A stretch of 64,000 nucleotides of DNA from contig NC_090323.1 in the NCBI RefSeq assembly GCF_040869045.1, positions 153,160,426-153,224,425 on the forward strand, read 5' to 3'. Source of the stretch: Eurosta solidaginis. Taxonomy: Eukaryota > Arthropoda > Insecta > Diptera > Tephritidae. Position 1 is the first letter of the stretch, and each line of letters starts with the position of its first letter. The notes beneath the pieces were generated by a model. That model did no database searches. It was not told the origin of the DNA and saw nothing but the letters and a program-made list of their open reading frames with translations. This document shows, piece after piece, positions 10,696 to 22,275 of the stretch. The position numbers were made by a program, and so were the translations under genes.

Positions 10696-12431
10696 ATGAG
10701 TAAAAGGAAGCGAGAATTTGTTTGTAATAACGATCCAGATATGTTCTGTTTCATGTGTGGCCAATATACTATCATAAGGCGACGACGAGTATTCTCAGAT
10801 CATATGAAAACTTTATACTCCAAGTATTTTCGCATTGAGCCTAAAAATGCTGAAAAAACATGGACGCAGAACACTTTGTGTACATCGTGTCGAGTAGAAT
10901 TGATTCAGTCGGAATCAGGACAACATATAAAATTTGATACACCAATGATATGGAGAGAACCTACTTGCCATTCAATAGAGTGTTATATTTGTCAAAAAAA
11001 AGTAGTTGGCATTGGAAGATCAAGAAGAGTAACCTATGCCAGCGTACCTACAGTGACATTACCAGTACTACATTGAACGGCAGTTGCGAATCCAGTTCCA
11101 TTGTCAACAGTAATATCTGAGTGCGGGGAATCAAGTTGTACTGAATTTCGCATGGGAAACGAGAGAAACGTTCTGTCACAAGCACAACTTAATGATTGGA
11201 TAAGATATTTGGAACTATCCAAGGAAAAGGCCGAGATCCACGCTTCTCGTATGCAACAATTTAAATTTGTGTCATCCGATGTTAAGGTGATATATTGTAG
11301 AACTCGTCACGAACAATTTTCCAAACACTATACCAAGAAAGACAGTATAGGCTACTGCAACGACATTCCTGGTTTATTCAAAGAGTTTGGTCAAACATAT
11401 GATTCAAAAGACTGGCGATTGTTCATAGACAGCAATAAACTGAGTTTGAAGGCTGTATTATTGCATATTTATATTTGTAACAAACAGCCTTTTATCCCGA
11501 TCGTACATGCAGTAAATACAAAGGAAACCTACGAGGAAACGCAAAAACTACTCAAATTTATCAAATATGAAGAGCATGATTGGAAAATATGTTCGGATCT
11601 CAAAGTCGTTGCAATGCTATGCGGTCTACAAAGTGGCTACACCAAGCACTGCTGCTTCCTTTGCAAGTGGGATAGCCGAGCTCGTAGGGACCACTACGTC
11701 AGAAAGGATTGGCCGGAAAGAGTCGAGTTTACCGTTGGTTTGGATAACATCAAATACACCCCTCTTGTCAAGAAAGAGAAAATCATACTTCCACCCTTAC
11801 ACATCAAGCTCGGTCTCATTAAAAACTTGGCTAAGGCTTTGAACAAAGAAGGCGAAGCATTCGACTATATGAAAACAATTTTTCCAGATATTTCTCAAGC
11901 CAAGATAAAGGAAGGTATTTTTGTTGGAGCACAAATAAAAAAGTTGATCAACAGTAATCAATTCAAAAGACTACTCTCATCAGTTGAGGCAGCAGCGTGG
12001 GAATCCTTTGAAAAAGTCGTTGCTTCTTTTCTCGGTAGACACAAAAGCCCTAACTACGAGCAGATAGTGAACGACTTAATCAATAATTATGCGAAAATGG
12101 CTTAAAGGCTTATTAAAATTAGTTTCCCAAAATTCTATAACTTGTTTACCTATCTAATATTTTCTTTCCAGGCGTAAATATGTCCTTAAAAATTCACTTT
12201 CTGCACTCGCATTTGAGCTTTTTTCCGGCAAATCTTGGCGACGAAAGTGACGAGCATGGCGAAAGGTATCATCAGCAAATGAAATTAATTGAGAATCGAT
12301 ATCAAGGATTCTGGGACGTCGCAATGATGGGTGATTACTGCTCGTTTCTCATAAGAGAAACCGATCCTAAACTGAATAAGCGTCAAAGTAGAACACATAA
12401 TTATTTCGACTACATAGTAAAATCAAATTAA
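10696..12431 (+). pseudogene. Transposase-like protein of unnamed family, broken
   Basis: One frame runs from ATG 10696 to 12105, interrupted by a single TGA at 11074-11076. After a gap of about 70 bp the protein continues at 12180-12431. The gap ends in TTCTTTCCAG, a good splice acceptor, but the expected donor after 12099 reads CT instead of GT, so splicing is probably broken. N-terminal Cys pairs (FCFMCG, LCTSC, CYIC) suggest zinc binding. Later come DWKICSDLKVVAML, CCFLCKWDSRAR, ILPPLHIKLGL and SDEHGERYHQ, conserved-looking acidic and His positions. I recall multi-copy proteins with this motif order in insects and cnidarians but not a family name. The long TIRs around it make a transposase role likely (inference). 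Confidence 0.7.
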
Positions 12432-12589
12432 TATAAAGATTGTTAGAATATAGTATAAACATAAATAAATTAAAAAAAAAGTTAAAAATATGGGAAATTT
12501 CATTCATAAATTGAACTTTTAACTAAATAGAAAGAGAGCATAGCTAGATTTTCCACTCTTCTTTATACCATACATACGTTTTGAGGTAT

Positions 12590-13095
12590 ACGTTGAAATT
12601 GCCCAACCTGGGTATTTTTATTTGATCGCTTATAACTTACGTAGTTTTGCATCGATTTTCTTCGATGGTAGCTTATCTTTTTTTTAATTAGACAGAGCTT
12701 TAAATAAAGAAAAAACATCTGGAAAAAAAGTTGTGGTTGTGGAATGCTGCCCTCGCAGAAAGTAATTTTTTTCATATTTTTTCATAAAAAAAACAAAAAT
12801 CTGAAATTATAAGCTAATATCTCGAAAACTATCTGGCTGAGCAAAAAAGAATGTATTATGCATTTATAGCAAATTTTATTTTATTTCCGATTCTGGAAAC
12901 TTTTTTGCAATTGCTTTACCCGTTCGTGAGATATACGTAATTAAAGGGAGCCACCTTTTTGGTTTCTTCGAATAACGGTAAATTGCAAATATCTCAAAAA
13001 CGGTACCATAGAATCAAAAATAAACTCGGTTTTCGAAATCAAGGGGTGGTTTTACATACGAATTTCATATCGGCGTCTCTGGTAAAGTTTGGCCC
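12590..13095 (-). repeat. Right long TIR
   Basis: Inverted partner of 9677-10200. It ends with the TCTGGTAAAGTTTGGCCC segment, which pairs with the left GGGCCA and TTTACCAGA boxes. Confidence 0.8.
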
Positions 13096-13219
13096 TCGAC
13101 CAGTTTTATCGTAACAAAATGATATCGGTTCGTTGGTTAAGCATGCCTGGTTTGAGTCATGGTGAATTAGTGGTAATGTATCGGGGCCTCAATCACATCT
13201 AAGAGGCCGGGCGGGTATA

Positions 13220-14129
13220 CACTCAGTGAAAAATTCCATTCTAAAATCCAGCACCATCGGACTCAATTCAAGCTCTTCATGTTCTTACTTTTTTGTTGTT
13301 GAAAAACGAATGGCCTGTTCTCAAAACAACAACCTTGTTCTTGAACTGACACCATTTTCTTGAAAAGAGAACGGCTGATCTTATTTTATGTTCTTAAATT
13401 AAGTTCACGTAAAAAAAATTGGTATAATAACGTTTGTACTACAATGTTAAGTACAACATTTGGCACAAGCTATCAAGCATTTGTAATGGCCCAGCGGCTA
13501 AAATGTTGCGGTTGCGATCGTGTGACGCGAGTTCGATCACCGTCAAACTCTGAAGTTTTTTAAAACAATTATTTTTATATATTTAATTTTTTTAACTCTT
13601 ATTTTCGTTGAGTTCCATTCACATATGCACAGGTAATTCTCAATCTTGTTATGCAATGTTTTAAATATATATTCAGATTGAATTATCAAATAAGAAGAAT
13701 TTCTCAATAAGAGAAATACATGAAACAATGCATATTATGCGTTTTTTCGAATCTTTTGGAATTTTAATAATCATTTTTTTGTTATTAATATTTTTTATTA
13801 ATGACAAAAAATTTATTTATTAAAAAAAAAAAAAATAAATGGTACCTTCCCACTCCCACCAATAATCAAGCACAAACCGTTCATGAATTGAGACCGCAAA
13901 CTGTTCAATCGACCATAAATCGTTTTCGAAACGTGTGAGCGAAACATCTTAAATCAAGCCCAAGTAGTGCTTGAAATGAGCACAGAAGGTTCACACATTT
14001 ATACCAAAGTGGTAATAAAATATGAACGGTGTGCTTGGAAAAACTGTTCTTAAAACAAGCCCATAGGTCACGAATGTTCTTAATTTTGAACTTGTTTCAT
14101 TCGTTTTAGAACGATTTTTTCTCTGAGTG
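13220..14129. mobile_element. TIR element with TA flanks (910 bp)
   Basis: Termini CACTCAGTGAAAAA (left) and, from the right, CACTCAGAGAAAAAA, followed on both sides by similar TTCTAAAA boxes. A TA dinucleotide lies immediately outside each end (13218-13219, 14130-14131), as expected for Tc1/mariner-type insertion. The interior has TTCTTGAA/TTCTTAAA words and an A-rich run but no transposase, so it is non-autonomous. A tRNA-like segment lies inside. Confidence 0.6.
13487..13540 (+). other. tRNA-like pol III box pair (SINE head or tRNA pseudogene)
   Basis: TGGCCCAGCGGC fits a pol III A box, and GAGTTCGATCAC, about 42 bp downstream, fits a B box. The cloverleaf arms do not pair well and no anticodon stem is convincing, so it is not a functional tRNA gene. 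It is probably a tRNA-derived insertion inside the TA-flanked element. Confidence 0.45.
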
Positions 14130-14186
14130 TAGAGGCAGCAACCAAATGTTAGAACAATGAGCTGCCAGGCATGAAGGATAAGTATA

Positions 14187-14550
14187 TCCCAGCAGGTTAG
14201 GGGGTCAGAATATACCCGCGGTAGGTATGCCTGTCGTAAGAAGGAACTAAAATACCAGATTCAGGGGGCTGTGTAGCGCAACCCTTCAGGTTGCCAGCGC
14301 AATATACAGCTTCTCCAAACGCAATTGTAAACCTCACCTATCCGCGGCGAATCCTGTTTCACTAACAGATGGCCTGAAGGTTTAATGTGGCCACATAAAT
14401 CGCTCCCGAAATGGTCGGGCTAGCACCTTAATGATGCTGTGGTACCGGAGCGTACCGGATCTGTATCCGGCAATGGACCATCACATCGATAACACTTCCC
14501 AAAGCCTTTGGGGAGCAACCTTATCGCTACAACAACAACAAAAACAAGGG
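14187..14550 (+). repeat. SINE-like (CAA)n-tailed retroposon, copy 2
   Basis: A 364-bp copy in plus orientation. It starts TCCCAGCAGGTTAGGGGGTC and ends in CTACAACAACAACAAAAACA. The 8-bp direct repeat TAAGTATA flanks it (14179-14186 and 14551-14558). It is about 100 bp longer than copy 1, which lacks an internal segment around 14345-14450. It has no protein frame. Confidence 0.8.
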
Positions 14551-14849
14551 TAAGTATAGGTTGTCACATTGCTGAAGTGTGGCATGCAAATGCGATAGTC
14601 GGGGTTTTTTTATTATTTTATTTATTATATTTTTGGTTGAAATCCCAGTGTGCAAAATAAATTACTCTGTGTGAACATTGACTGGGGAGAGCAGTGCTGT
14701 GCAATGATCGCGTAAAAGAATCCACGAAGCTGAAGTTCCGGGCCTAAACGCCAGTGCACACGCCGTGATCATTGCACCCTGCCACAAGCCCTGCTCCTCT
14801 TTTGTCCTTGAATGTGCCTGTTGCACCCTCAGTCAATGAAGATCAAAAC
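14551..14849. other. Unassigned stretch with inverted short words
   Basis: Contains GTGCAATGATCGCG and, 60 bp on, CGTGATCATTGCAC, an inverted pair that could form a hairpin. No gene is visible. Confidence 0.35.
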
Positions 14850-16211
14850 AAAACCTAGGGTAAGCAGGGAATGTGCTTGTATGACATGGATATCAAACGA
14901 AAGGTATTAAAGAGTATTTGAAAGGGAGTTGGCCTTAGTTCTATAGGTGGACGTATTTTCGAGATATCGCCATAAAGGTGGACGAGATGTGATTATAGAA
15001 TGTGTTTGTACGATATGGGTATCAAATTAGCGGTAATATAGAGGGTTTTAAAAGGGATTGGCCCTTAGTTGCATGTGTGAAGGCGTTTTCAGGATATCGA
15101 CCAAAATGTGGACCAGGGTGACCCAGAACACCATTTGTCCGGTACCGCTAATTTATTTATATATGTAATACCACGAACAGTATTCCTGCCATGATTCCAA
15201 GGGCTTTTGATTTCGCCCGGCAGAACTTTTTCATTTTCTTCTACTTAATATGGTAGGTGTCACACCCAAAGTTTTTTCTAAAGTTATATTTTGCGTCAAA
15301 AAACCAATCCAATCACCATTTTTCGTCCCTTTTTTCGTATTTGGTATAGAATTATGGAATTTTTTCATTTTTCAAAATTTTCGATATCGAAAAAGTGGGC
15401 GTGGTCATAGTCGGATCTCGCCGATTTTTAATACCAAGGTAAAGTGAGATATATCGATTTTTGCTCAAGTTATCGGGTTAACAGCCGAGCGGAAGGACAG
15501 GCGGAGCCAAGCCCATTTTGAAATCTTCTTTTATTATTGTATTTTGTTGCACCATATCATTACTGGCGTTGAATGTTGACATAATTTATATACTGTAAAA
15601 ATATAAAATTTTTGTGAAAATTTGACTTAAATTTTTTTTTAAACAGCTGGCGTGTTCGTCATCCGATTTTGCTAATTCTTATTTAGAATACATATAGTAA
15701 TAGGAGTAACGTTGCTGTCAAATTTCATCATGATACCTTCAACGACTGCCAATTACAGCACTCTTTTAAATTACTTTCTTTTAAAAGTGGGCGGTGCCAC
15801 GCCCATTGTCCAAAATTTTCCTAGTTTTATATTCTGGGTCATACGGTCAACCCCCCTACCAACCTTCATCGCTTTGTCCGTCTTTTGTAATGAATTATCG
15901 CACTTTTCCGGTTTTTCGAAATTTTCGATATCACAAAAGTGGGCAATTTCGTTCATTTTAAATAGCTATCTGAGATGAGTGCCCTGGAACTTAAATACCA
16001 AATTTCATTAAGATACCTCGAAATTTACTCAAGTTATCGTGTTTACGGACAGACGGACGGGCGGACATGGCTAAATGAAGTTCTTTATTCGCCATATCAT
16101 TTTGATATATAGAAGTCTATATCTATCTCGATTAGTTTATGCCGTTACAGGGTACCGTTATGCGAAAAAATTTAATATACTCTGTGAGCTCTGCTCAGCT
16201 GAGTATAAAAA
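14850..16211 (+). repeat. 130-bp-family element, copy A (left-truncated)
   Basis: Collinear with the copy at 27528-29998. Two degenerate 130-bp monomers (with GGTATCAAA and GGTGGAC boxes) are followed by the unique body with repeated GTGGGCGTGG words, a GACGGACGGGCGGAC tract and the right end CTCTGCTCAGCTGAGTATAAAAA. It lacks the left terminal segment seen in copy B. No protein frame is conserved between copies. Confidence 0.75.
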
Positions 16212-16689
16212 GGGAACTGAAAATAACTGATCTTGTTCTTGCGACTTTTATTAGAGTAATACACTTAAAAAATTAATGGCTAAGGTCATTTGGGTGACAC
16301 AAATTGTTGGCTATTTGGCACGTGATCATATTTCAACTAACGTAAGTCGGCAGTAATTCCGTAGGAACATGCACTGCGAATGGACAAGAAAATATATTTT
16401 TCCATTTATTTCCTATATTATTTCTATTGTACATACATACGTTAACTTACAAATACACGATTTCTGCGCATGCGCAACTCCTTCACTAATTCACTCAGCA
16501 GTTTTGTTGTACAATTGTCATTGCCAAATGGTATGCAATAAATATTTCCATGTAGTAAGTTTACTTATATATTTATATGTATTAGTATTGTTGCTATATA
16601 TGTTGCTCACGGCCGCCCATTATGTTATTACCAAATTGTTGGTAATTGACTATAGAAAATCTCACCTCACGTATGACAAACAATTTGAT
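16212..16689. other. Unassigned AT-rich stretch
   Basis: A 108-codon plus-strand frame at 16369-16695 is rich in Tyr, Leu and Val and looks like chance opening of AT-rich DNA. No other signal is visible. Confidence 0.35.
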
Positions 16690-19600
16690 GTTTGATTGAT
16701 TGAGTATGTAAAACTCGTATACGATGATATGTTACATTCAGGGCTGCCTGTCTACCTATGCGCCGCCCTCTTATTCTGCTTCCGTGTGCGGGTTCCGCTA
16801 AGAATACCTCCTTGGCCGGAGCATCATCTTTCATTCGCATAACATGGCCCAGCCAGTTTAGCACCAGTGTTTTAATATGCTGGACTTTGTTGATGTCTGC
16901 TTTAAGCTTTAACAGTCCATAATAAAATTTTCTTCGGTACTCGCCGTCGCCAACGCGTAGAGGTGCATAAATTTTTCGAAAAACGTTTCTCTCCAACACT
17001 CCCAGAGCCTCATCTAATGTTGTCGTTCTCCATACTTCTGCACCATTCTGCCAACAGTGGCGTAGTTGCAAAGACGCATGTCCGCTCACTCATTGCTTGA
17101 AGTCAGCAGGTATTTCATTTTGTCCTCATTCAACATTAAATTCAACCTTTCTGCTTCTTTTTGCAGTTTGGAGTAAGCAGAACTTACTGCGTGGGTATTC
17201 AGGCCGATGATATCAGTGTCATCAGCATACGCCAATAACTGCACGCTTTTATAGAATATGGTTCCAGAGCGCTTAAGTCCTGCAGCAAGTATAATTGTCT
17301 CTATCATCAAATTAAAGAAATCGCACGATAGGAAGTCACCCTGTATGAAACCATGTTTAGCTTCGAACGGCTCGGAGAGGTCCTTCCCAGTTCTGACTGA
17401 GCTTTTGATGTTTCCTTAATGTCCTTTTCACGTGTTTTTTCATGATTTGGTTACAAGCCGCACTGACAGGTCCAATCAGCCGGCTTAGGGTAGGCTTTAA
17501 AGTTTTGCACAACACGCTTGATAGGACCTTATATGCATATTAAGAAGGCTGATTCCGAGATAGTTGTCACAGGTTTAAGGATCCCACTACTTGTGGACTC
17601 GGCAGAGAACACTAAAATTCCAATCGTCAGGCATACACTCGTTCGGCCAACTCCTCGTCGCCTTATTTGAATATCTAGCCTGGTAATATATCAGTTCCCG
17701 TGGCATTGCTGTTTTTTAATCTGATATCTCTGTTCAGTTCTTCGTCATAGCTGTGTCGGCTAACATTTATTTCATCATCACGAACCCGAGCGTCATCTTC
17801 CCTGGGTGTTTATCGCTCTCTTTTGTTAGAAGCACAGATTTGTGTTCCAAACGTTTGGACATCGGTTACGAGGGCGCCTGTTTTATTTTTACAGGAGTTA
17901 GCTTCGGGATTAAAACTTTCTTATTGTCGCCGGATTTTTTTGTGAAATTTGTTATTCCTGATGGTTAGCAGCTTAGGCTCCTCGCACTCACGATTTTTTC
18001 TCTGCTTTTTTCGTTTTGTAAAAGTGCCTCGCTTCTTTTTTCATCTCGCGGTAGCTCTCACATATTCTTCTAGTTGCGATCGCTTTTAAAGTAGCCCTGA
18101 AGGCAGCGCCCTTTCTTTTAGTTTTTCAGTTGAAACGCGGCATTCCTTATCGTACCAGTTGTTATTCCGTGGTCACCGGTAAACTTTTTGTCGACGGTGA
18201 TATGAAGTGCACCTGCATTCCGTCGGATTTACTTGTGTTCTCAGAGTAGAGATTTACGCCGCCGATAAACGCCGCCGCCGCCGCCGATTAGGGTCGTTTT
18301 TTGCACGATATTTTTGACATTCGGCGGCGGCGGCGTCCGGCGCGGTACTATATTTTCTACTCGTTTAAGACTATTTAGGCCATTTATTGTTCAATTCGAA
18401 AATTGTTCGGATATGGTCGAAAGTGGTATCAACGGATGCACATCACTGTCAGTTATAAGAAACTAATTACGAAATTTAATTCTTTCTAACTGTTCAAAAG
18501 TTATTTAAAAAAACAGGCGTTTTCGATTTCAGCATAACACGGACTTTGCATCACCCAATTCACCAAGTTAGTAAAACAAAACATTAAAAGAAAAGTTTTA
18601 TAATAAATTTATATAATCGCTTTGCATATTTTTTTCAAAAAAAAAAAAAAAAAATTACCCAAGGCGTTTCAAATTGTTTTCAAGTTGTTAAAAAAAGCAA
18701 AAAAAGTTCCGATTTTTTTTAAATTTTATAATGCGATTGGCTGAAAGAATAAGCGAAATCAGTGATGCAAAATCCTTTAGTAGGTTCTTGAGGCATAAAC
18801 ACTCTTTTGAAATGGTTTTTACCTCATACTTAAGTTGAGAATATATGTACGTATGAGAAGGGTTTGAAAAATCACTTGGGCTTACATTCAAACATCAGTT
18901 GTTTATTTGCGAAACTATACAATAGCGTCTGAAATGTTAATTTTAATTTTAACACTTCATCCTTCAACACCCAAATCTCCCGGTTTGACATAAAGTTGGC
19001 GGCCCTATTCAAAACTATTCCCTTGGAGTTAATTACATTGATTATAGCCTATCAACCAAGTTTAAATATCACCTACACGTTACGGCTCCTTTTACAAATA
19101 TGAATACGTAGGCACATATATGTATTTACCAGGTGAGGCTTTGTCCTTCGCAAGAACACTCAAAGTGGTGAAGCAAAAGCTTTCCCAAGACAATCGTAAA
19201 AATGACCGTGTGTGCTACTACCCTAACGAAGTGGACAGTCGAACTAGTCAGAAAACTGAGGCTACGCGGTCATCCATAATGAGCTCTTATATCATTAGGC
19301 CGGAAAACAGCTGTAAACATCATTCAACTTAAAAGGGGTCGAATTTCATTCTAAAATATCGTTTTGATTTAACGAAGACTATTGAAATCAATGATGTGAA
19401 CACAAGCGTCTACAAACTCTGGTCTACATTTTAAAAATTTTATCCAGGGTCCTTGTAAAATTTAATTATATAGATGCGCCGAGGATTATACGATTTTCAC
19501 CCATTACGCAATGACGGCATCCTTGGCCGAACTCCCTAACATTTCAATTTGTTTCTCTGGTGTAGCTCGGCAAAAGCATCCGTTGGAAAGTCTTCGCAGC

Positions 19601-20420
19601 TACACCTAGAGCTTCTAGGAAAATGACGTCGACGAAGGTATGAGTTCGAAGTCGCAGTCCTATAGCTTCTGTGCTGGCATATGGTGTGATTGTCAGAAGG
19701 CCTGGTAGCGACTGGTGGTCGGAATTGCTACTGTTCGCACATCGGGAATTGTAGCTCTTAAAAACAGCCGAAAAATTGGAGGCGCCCTGTGCCACGAGTT
19801 TCATGAGTATTAATAGACCATTAATAGCAACCGCAAATGATTTAAAGAATTTTTGTTCGCGACGATTATTAGGAGGTGAAACTACGGTTTGCACGGGATA
19901 TGTAGACAAAAGTGTGGCTATTTTATGTATCTCTATTTCTTTTGAGCAGACACAGCAGTACCAATTCCAAAGACCGGGGCTAGGTTCGAAGCCTCTCTGG
20001 AGCAAGTGAACGAGGGACAATCCCTCCGCAAGGAGCTCCTCCTGAAAATGTTTGAACAGTCTGCGAGATCTTGAGGCAAAAACCTCGGATCTTTCCTAAA
20101 TGACCAACACGTTGATTTTCTTAAATACATACAAGCAAACCCTTTCATAAATACTATTTTTTTAAATCGAAAAATGAAGCTTTTTAAAATAAGAACACGC
20201 CGCCGCCGCCGGTTTATAATAGAGATTGCGCCGCCGCCGACGATTAAGTGATCGGTGTAAACCTCTATCTCAGAGAGCAGCTGTGAGAGTTGAGTTGCAA
20301 AATGATTGGCAACCTGTTGCGGCTGTAGCCTTTCGACGCCAACCTCATTAAGACCTTCTAATTTCCGGCGTGCTACTTTTAAGATCTATACCAACTACAA
20401 GCGGAATCTGCAAGACAGAT
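16690..20420 (-). pseudogene. RTE-like LINE ORF2, split by a TIR element
   Basis: Minus-strand reading, 5' to 3': a VERLQPQQVANHFATQLSQL segment (20276-20410); the 2-kb TIR element (18247-20267); NNNWYDKECR and KKRGTFTKRKKQRKNRE segments (about 17960-18160); ALVTDVQTFG; then RT motifs including SEPFEAKHGF (about 17370), LLAYADDTDIIG with the catalytic YADD (17210-17245) and LNEDKMKYLL; and the C-terminal LNWLGHVMRMKDDAPAKEVF (about 16810-16870). The order matches RTE/BovB-type elements. Several stops and frameshifts make it inactive. Confidence 0.75.
18247..20267. mobile_element. 2-kb TIR element with (CCG)-rich ends and 8-bp TSD
   Basis: Ends TAGAGATTTAC (left) and, from the right, TAGAGGTTTAC. 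The direct repeat TCTCAGAG flanks it at 18239-18246 and 20268-20275. Next to each end are CGCCGCCGCCG blocks in inverted orientation. A TA-G-G-type terminus and 8-bp duplication fit the hAT superfamily, though P-type elements also make 8-bp duplications. Inside, a 158-codon frame (19544-20020, minus) and a plus-strand LEQVNEGQSLRKELLLKMF stretch overlap; neither is recognised and there is no clear transposase. It interrupts the RTE-like LINE, whose reading resumes on both sides. Confidence 0.75.
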
Positions 20421-21221
20421 GTGTTATATAAATTGCTTTTAAAGTTTGTTTGTAGTCGGCTTAATTATTCAGAAAGATTACCTGTCAGTAGATTTAGCAA
20501 GCTCTTCGAAATGCCAAATACATTATTTCTCGTCTAATTATTTTTTATCGCAGCATGCACTCCTACGCAGCCTACAGCATCACTTAAACCACCCCATCGC
20601 TTTATTACTAACAGAGCTATACTTTCATTTTAGTACAGTAAATTTTAATTTCGAAACTATGTTTTTCTTTTTTGCACTCGAGCACAGCTCATGCAGCTCA
20701 CAGCTGTCATAATAACAAATCAACATTAATATCCCAAGCAACCCAGCTGTCATGCCAGTTATTCGTAAATGACACTTGGCTAAGAAATCGAAAGTAACTA
20801 AAATTTTATGTTTTCTACTACAATTAATTAGACTTTCTACCAGTTATACAATTTTTAATAGACCTGCCAACAGGGGAGGTCTAAAGAAGAAGCTGATGGA
20901 TTGCCCGCGGAGCTAAGTGTTCTTTGTCTAGACCACAAGAAAGGGGATCCTGCAAACTGCGCGGAATCAGCCTTCTTAGTTTCGCTTATAAAATATTGCG
21001 AAAGATTGAAGCCGACCGTGAATCGACAGCTTAGAACTTATCAGTGCGGCTTGAGATCTGGTTAATCTACCTTCCACCAGATTTTCACTATACGCAAAAT
21101 CTTGGAAAAGATCCACAAACAAAGAATTTGACGTTGATAATCACCGTCAGCTCAGTTAGAATTGGGAAAGGCCTCTCCGAGCCGTTCAAAACTAAACGAG
21201 GTTTCAGACAATGTAACCACA

Positions 21222-21745
21222 TTTTTATACTCAGCTGAGCAGAGCTCACAGAGAATATTAATTTTGTTCGCATAACGGTATCCCGTAAGGGCATAAACTA
21301 ATCGAGAAAAATATAGACTTCTATATCTCAAAATAATTTGCGCGAAAAAAGAAATTCATTTAGCCATGTCCGTCCGTCAGTCTGTCCGTAAATACAATAA
21401 CTTGAGTAATTTTTGAGATATCTTAATGAAATTTGGTATGAAGCTTCCTGGGCACTCATCTCAGATCGCTATTTAAAATGGAAGAAATCGGACTATAACC
21501 ACGCCCACGTTTTCGATATCGAAAATTTCGAATAACCGAAAAAGTGCGATAATTCATTACCAAAGACAGATAAAGCGCTGAAACTTGGTAGGTGGGTTGA
21601 CCATATGACGCAGAGTAGAAAATTAGTAAAAATTTGAGCAATGGGCGTGACATCGCCCACTTTTAAAAGATGGTAATTTAAAAGTTTTGTAAGCTGTAAT
21701 TTGGCAGCTGAGTATGTTATGTTCGGTTACACTCGAACTCAGCCT
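21222..21745 (-). repeat. 130-bp-family element, copy E (internally deleted)
   Basis: Left edge TTTTTATACTCAGCTGAGCA and right edge TGTTCGGTTACACTCGAACT are the two termini of the family in minus orientation. The monomers and most of the body are missing. It lies inside the plus-strand RTE-like LINE. Confidence 0.7.
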
Positions 21746-21983
21746 TCCTGGCTCTCTGGAACATAATTCCCAAAGAGCAACTACTGCTGACATCAATGTC
21801 GTCAGTCTGAACATCCGCGTCGTAATTGCTACAAACTGGAAAAACAAGAAAATGAAATGGGCTTGATAGGGAATGAGAACAAAACGAATTACCTGCTGTC
21901 ACTAAGCAAAGAGTCGGCGCATTTGCACCCTGGCAAGTACGCCACTGTTAGCAGCTTTAGTTTCGAAATAGTAAAAGATGGTA

Positions 21984-22275
21984 GTCGCCGTGTTGTGGTG
22001 GTAGCGTGCATCGCCTAACACACCAAAGACCTTAGGTACGATCTGTGACAAACACTCCGAGTGTATTTCAGCAATGAAAAGCTTCTCTGTAAAAATTTAT
22101 CTGCCTGGTATATGCCGTTCGGAGTCGGCGTAAGACATGTAGGTCCTGTCCCTCCAGTTTGTAGGAAACATTTAAAGGAGCACGACACAAATCTCTTCGG
22201 AGGTTGTCTTGCATTGTGTTTATTATATATTTTGTTTAAAAGATTTCCTTTATTTGCAATCTAGCGAAGTATCAC
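21984..22275 (+). repeat. tRNA-derived SINE, copy 1
   Basis: Begins GTCGCCGTGTTGTGGTGGTA, an A-box-like head, followed by a body (GACAAACACTCCGAGTGTAT, then GAGTCGGCGTAAGACATGTA) shared with 43571-43843. The exact 3' edge is uncertain. It sits between two collinear parts of the RTE-like LINE, so it is an insertion. Confidence 0.6.

Larger units (their letters stand above)
9677..13095 (+). mobile_element. Transposon with long TIRs and an unclassified gene
   Basis: About 3.4 kb bounded by imperfect inverted repeats of roughly 500 bp (9677-10200 and 12590-13095) around one broken gene. The outermost bases are GGGCCA on both ends, but the left end has an extra stretch before the TTTACCAGA box, so the exact termini and target duplication are unresolved. 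It sits inside the hAT-type element at 9111. Superfamily not assigned. Confidence 0.7.
9111..13149. mobile_element. hAT-type non-autonomous element, split by an inner transposon
   Basis: The ends are CAGGGATGCACCTTAACG on the left and, read from the right end, CAGGCATGCTTAACC. An 8-bp direct repeat, GTTTGAGT, abuts them at 9103-9110 and 13150-13157. CAGGG-type termini with 8-bp duplications are typical of the hAT superfamily. Removing the inner element (9677-13095) leaves about 617 bp, rich in AACGTTAA and TTTCGTT words and with no protein frame: a MITE-sized element. Confidence 0.7.

Noticed and set aside
13487..13540. Functional tRNA gene
   Set aside because: A and B boxes fit, but acceptor and anticodon stems do not pair; kept only as a tRNA-like segment.
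19544..20020. 158-codon minus-strand frame inside the TAGAG element
   Set aside because: The opposite strand also shows protein-like segments, no family is recognisable and codon content is unremarkable; not called as a gene.
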